NCBI RefSeq assembly: GCF_964355755.1 | Contig: NC_092680.1 | Span: 9,959,001 to 10,023,000 of the forward strand | From: Antedon mediterranea | Lineage: Eukaryota; Echinodermata; Crinoidea; Comatulida; Antedonidae | DNA: 64,000 nt | Direction of reading: 5' to 3' | Shown here: positions 61,785 to 64,000 of the stretch, piece by piece | Numbering within the stretch: position 1 is the stretch's first letter | How the letters are laid out: every line of letters starts with the position of its first letter | Program-made: the position numbers and the translations under genes | Notes under the pieces: model-generated | The model's input: the letters and a program-made list of their open reading frames with translations, nothing else | Databases searched by the model: none | Told to the model about the DNA's origin: nothing

Positions 61785-62470
61785 TTAACGTTAATTCAAC
61801 GTTATCTGCAAACGTTGAAATAACGTTGAAAAAGTGGTTGAAAATGAAAGTTTGCCTCAACGTAAATGTCAACGTTGAATCAACATAGAAATTATCAACG
61901 TTGAAACAACGTTAAAATAAGTAACGTTGAAATAACGTTGAAAAAATGGTTGAAAATGAAAGTTTGCCTCAACGTAAATGTCAACGTTGAATCAACATAG
62001 AAACTATCAACGTTGAAACAACGTTAAAATAAGTAACGTTGAAATAACGTTGAAAAAATGGTTGAAAATGAAAGTTTGCCTCAACTTAAATGTCAACGTT
62101 GAATCAACATAGAAATTATCAACGTTGAAACAACGTTAAAATAGGTAACGTTGAAATAACGTTGAAAAAATGGTTGAAAATGAAAGTTTGCCTCAACGTA
62201 AATGTCAACGTTGAATCAACATAGAAATTATCAACGTTGAAACAACGTTAAAATAGGTAACGTTGAAATAACGTTGAAAATGAAAGTTTGCCTCAACAAA
62301 AATGTCAACGTTGATTCAACATAGATTATCAACGTTGAAACAACGTAAAAATGTCTACGTTGAAATTATCAATGTTGATTCAATGTTGACATTATTAACG
62401 TTGAAACAACGTAATAATTAAGTTGAAATGAAAATTTTCATCAACGTAAATTTAAACATAGATTTAACGT
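61785..62470. repeat. AACGTTGA satellite, ~112-bp units (about 5 copies)
   Basis: Each unit has AACGTTGAAATAACGTTGAA, ATGGTTGAAAATGAAAGTTT, GCCTCAACGTAAATGTCAAC and a GTTGAATCAACATAGAAA stretch. The self-complementary AACGTT occurs many times. Units decay towards both ends. Confidence 0.93.
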
Positions 62471-63630
62471 TGAAATTTGATTTGTTGAATTACTATATCC
62501 AATTTGAATCAACGGTTTTAAAGTAGTTAGTAGTAAAGTTACTGTTACATCGCAGAATCCATCAATAGAGACATTTTATAAATACTGTATATCTTACTAA
62601 TCTTTAATTTCTATAAAAACATAAAATAACATTTAATCAGGTGTTATCAAATCATCAGGCAAAATCCAAGCAACAATCAAATAATGTACATCCTCACTGA
62701 CAGTTCTCAGGTACCAATGTTAAGTATAAAAAATATACTAATAACCAGTTTGTAATATGTTTGCCAACTAACATGATTGAATAACTATAAATATTGGCTG
62801 ATTACAGTAAAACACAATAAATACAACACACGTCACAGGTGCCTTGTGCTAATGTTGCAGAAGTCCAAATGATGGTAATAACACAATACTGTAATTGCAT
62901 TGTTCCGATTAGTCAATAAACAGTTGCCTCGATTCCTGTGTTGACATTGTCCTATGCTTTCCAAAAGTGTGGCAATATTATTTTTCCAAACCTGAAACAA
63001 ATTCAATCAAGTTACTGTAGTTTTAAACAAAAATAATACAGTAAAAAATTAATTGTTGAAAGATTTATTGTCCCCAAAAAACATGAACAATGAAGATTAA
63101 TACAATCATACTTCGAATACCTTGCCATTTTGCAATTTTAACAATTTAGATATTCACTTGCCGTAGAAAATAAACAAAAACAATAAAGATTTCACTTAAC
63201 AAAAATACAAAATAAACAGTACATTTAACCAAAAACCAAAATTGTTTGTTTAAATTGTCCACCTTTTAAGGTACAAATGCATTTTTTAAAATCTAATTTT
63301 TGGTCAAAGTGAACAACTCTATAGTGACGGCATATTCAACAAAACATTTAAAAAAAAATTGTTCAGTTCAATTATATCTTTAACACATTGTTCAAAAATC
63401 ATACTGTACATAAACAAAAATTCAATTCAGAACATCATTTCACACTTACTCGTAAACTATGCAATCAATTCAATTTATGTAAATAATATTGCAACACTGT
63501 ATTAATATTTACGCCGTGGTTAGGATTCCGGCAACGAAACTCAACTGCCCAGCGTTAGGGAATCCTACACGCTATTTCGCATGCCCAGAGCGAGGTATTC
63601 GGCGACTCTATTTTTGTCTACAACAGACCA
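62471..63630. other. Non-coding AT-rich DNA
   Basis: No gene recognised. A GC-richer patch at 63510-63620 has AGGATTCC and GGGAATCCT facing each other. Confidence 0.5.
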
Positions 63631-63812
63631 AAGCGTGGTTCCCACTAGCGACGCAACACAAGGACGTAACGCAACGCAAGTAAATTGACCAATCACAAGC
63701 GATGGCTTATTCGCTTGTGATTGCTAACTGTCTATAACTTCGCTTGTCATTGGTTAAAACGCTTGCGTTGCGTTTACGTCCTTGCGTTACGTTCTAGTGG
63801 GAACCAAGCTTT
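63631..63812. mobile_element. MITE with AAGCGTGGTTCCCACTAG ends (182 bp)
   Basis: AAGCGTGGTTCCCACTAGCG at the left and the complement of CTAGTGGGAACCAAGCTT at the right. Inverted arms extend ~45 bp, including ACGCAA and AAGGACGTAACG. Same family as 11603-11919. Confidence 0.85.
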
Positions 63813-64000
63813 ACAGCGATGGATCATTTTAATAGCTGCGCCACGGCGAACTAGCGGCCTACATGCCTACTAATACTAGTAGGCCTACCAGCTAGATGTG
63901 ACCATTGGGCCTATTTATTTCGTAATTAAATTTGCTTCATTCATATATAAACTTTATATATTTATGAATTATAATTGCATGACTAGTTTTAATTTTTATG

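Overview
The window is AT-rich, intron-bearing animal DNA packed with interspersed repeats. Scattered clusters of the TAGGCCTA palindrome, the repeat types and the two recognisable genes suggest a marine invertebrate, with an echinoderm or other invertebrate deuterostome favoured. This is an inference from gene structure and repeat style, not a species identification. No prokaryotic feature (operon, CRISPR, IS element) is present.

Two protein-coding genes can be supported, and they converge. (1) An arginase (3136-4275, +) lies in one uninterrupted coding exon with a mitochondrial-type presequence. (2) A secreted semaphorin (10227-47961, -) is rebuilt here from 17 coding exons plus an upstream non-coding exon. 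The phases agree throughout and give a 728-residue protein: signal peptide, sema domain, short PSI, one Ig domain and an acidic tail with no membrane segment. Its introns (up to 9 kb) hold most of the mobile DNA.

Region by region: 130-890, a ~75-bp satellite; 1697-2568, a TIR element; 3.0-4.3 kb, arginase; 5.4-9.3 kb, transposons between the genes; 10.2-48.0 kb, semaphorin exons among LINE fragments (19.5-21.1, 22.2-24.6 and 28.0-31.4 kb), at least six copies of an undescribed hairpin-ended family ('GGTTATCCGC family'), MITEs, a 4.75-kb element with ~1.2-kb inverted arms, a pair of Helitron-like elements and a perfect 18-bp minisatellite of about 43.5 copies; 48.7-51.4 kb, two related elements carrying hypervariable G-rich minisatellites; 52.4-54.1 kb, a composite inverted-repeat element built of short palindromes; 55.3-57.2 kb, a truncated Penelope-like retroelement with a GIY-YIG endonuclease and hammerhead ribozyme motifs at both sides; 58.6-59.8 kb, a LINE fragment split by a 775-bp MITE; 59.8-61.5 kb, small unassigned ORFs and an inverted repeat; 61.8-62.5 kb, an AACGTTGA satellite; 63.6-63.8 kb, another MITE.

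The strongest leads are the canonical-looking hammerhead beside the Penelope-like element, the multi-copy GGTTATCCGC family with its three-level nested insertion, and the intronless arginase whose presequence is partly built of repeat sequence.
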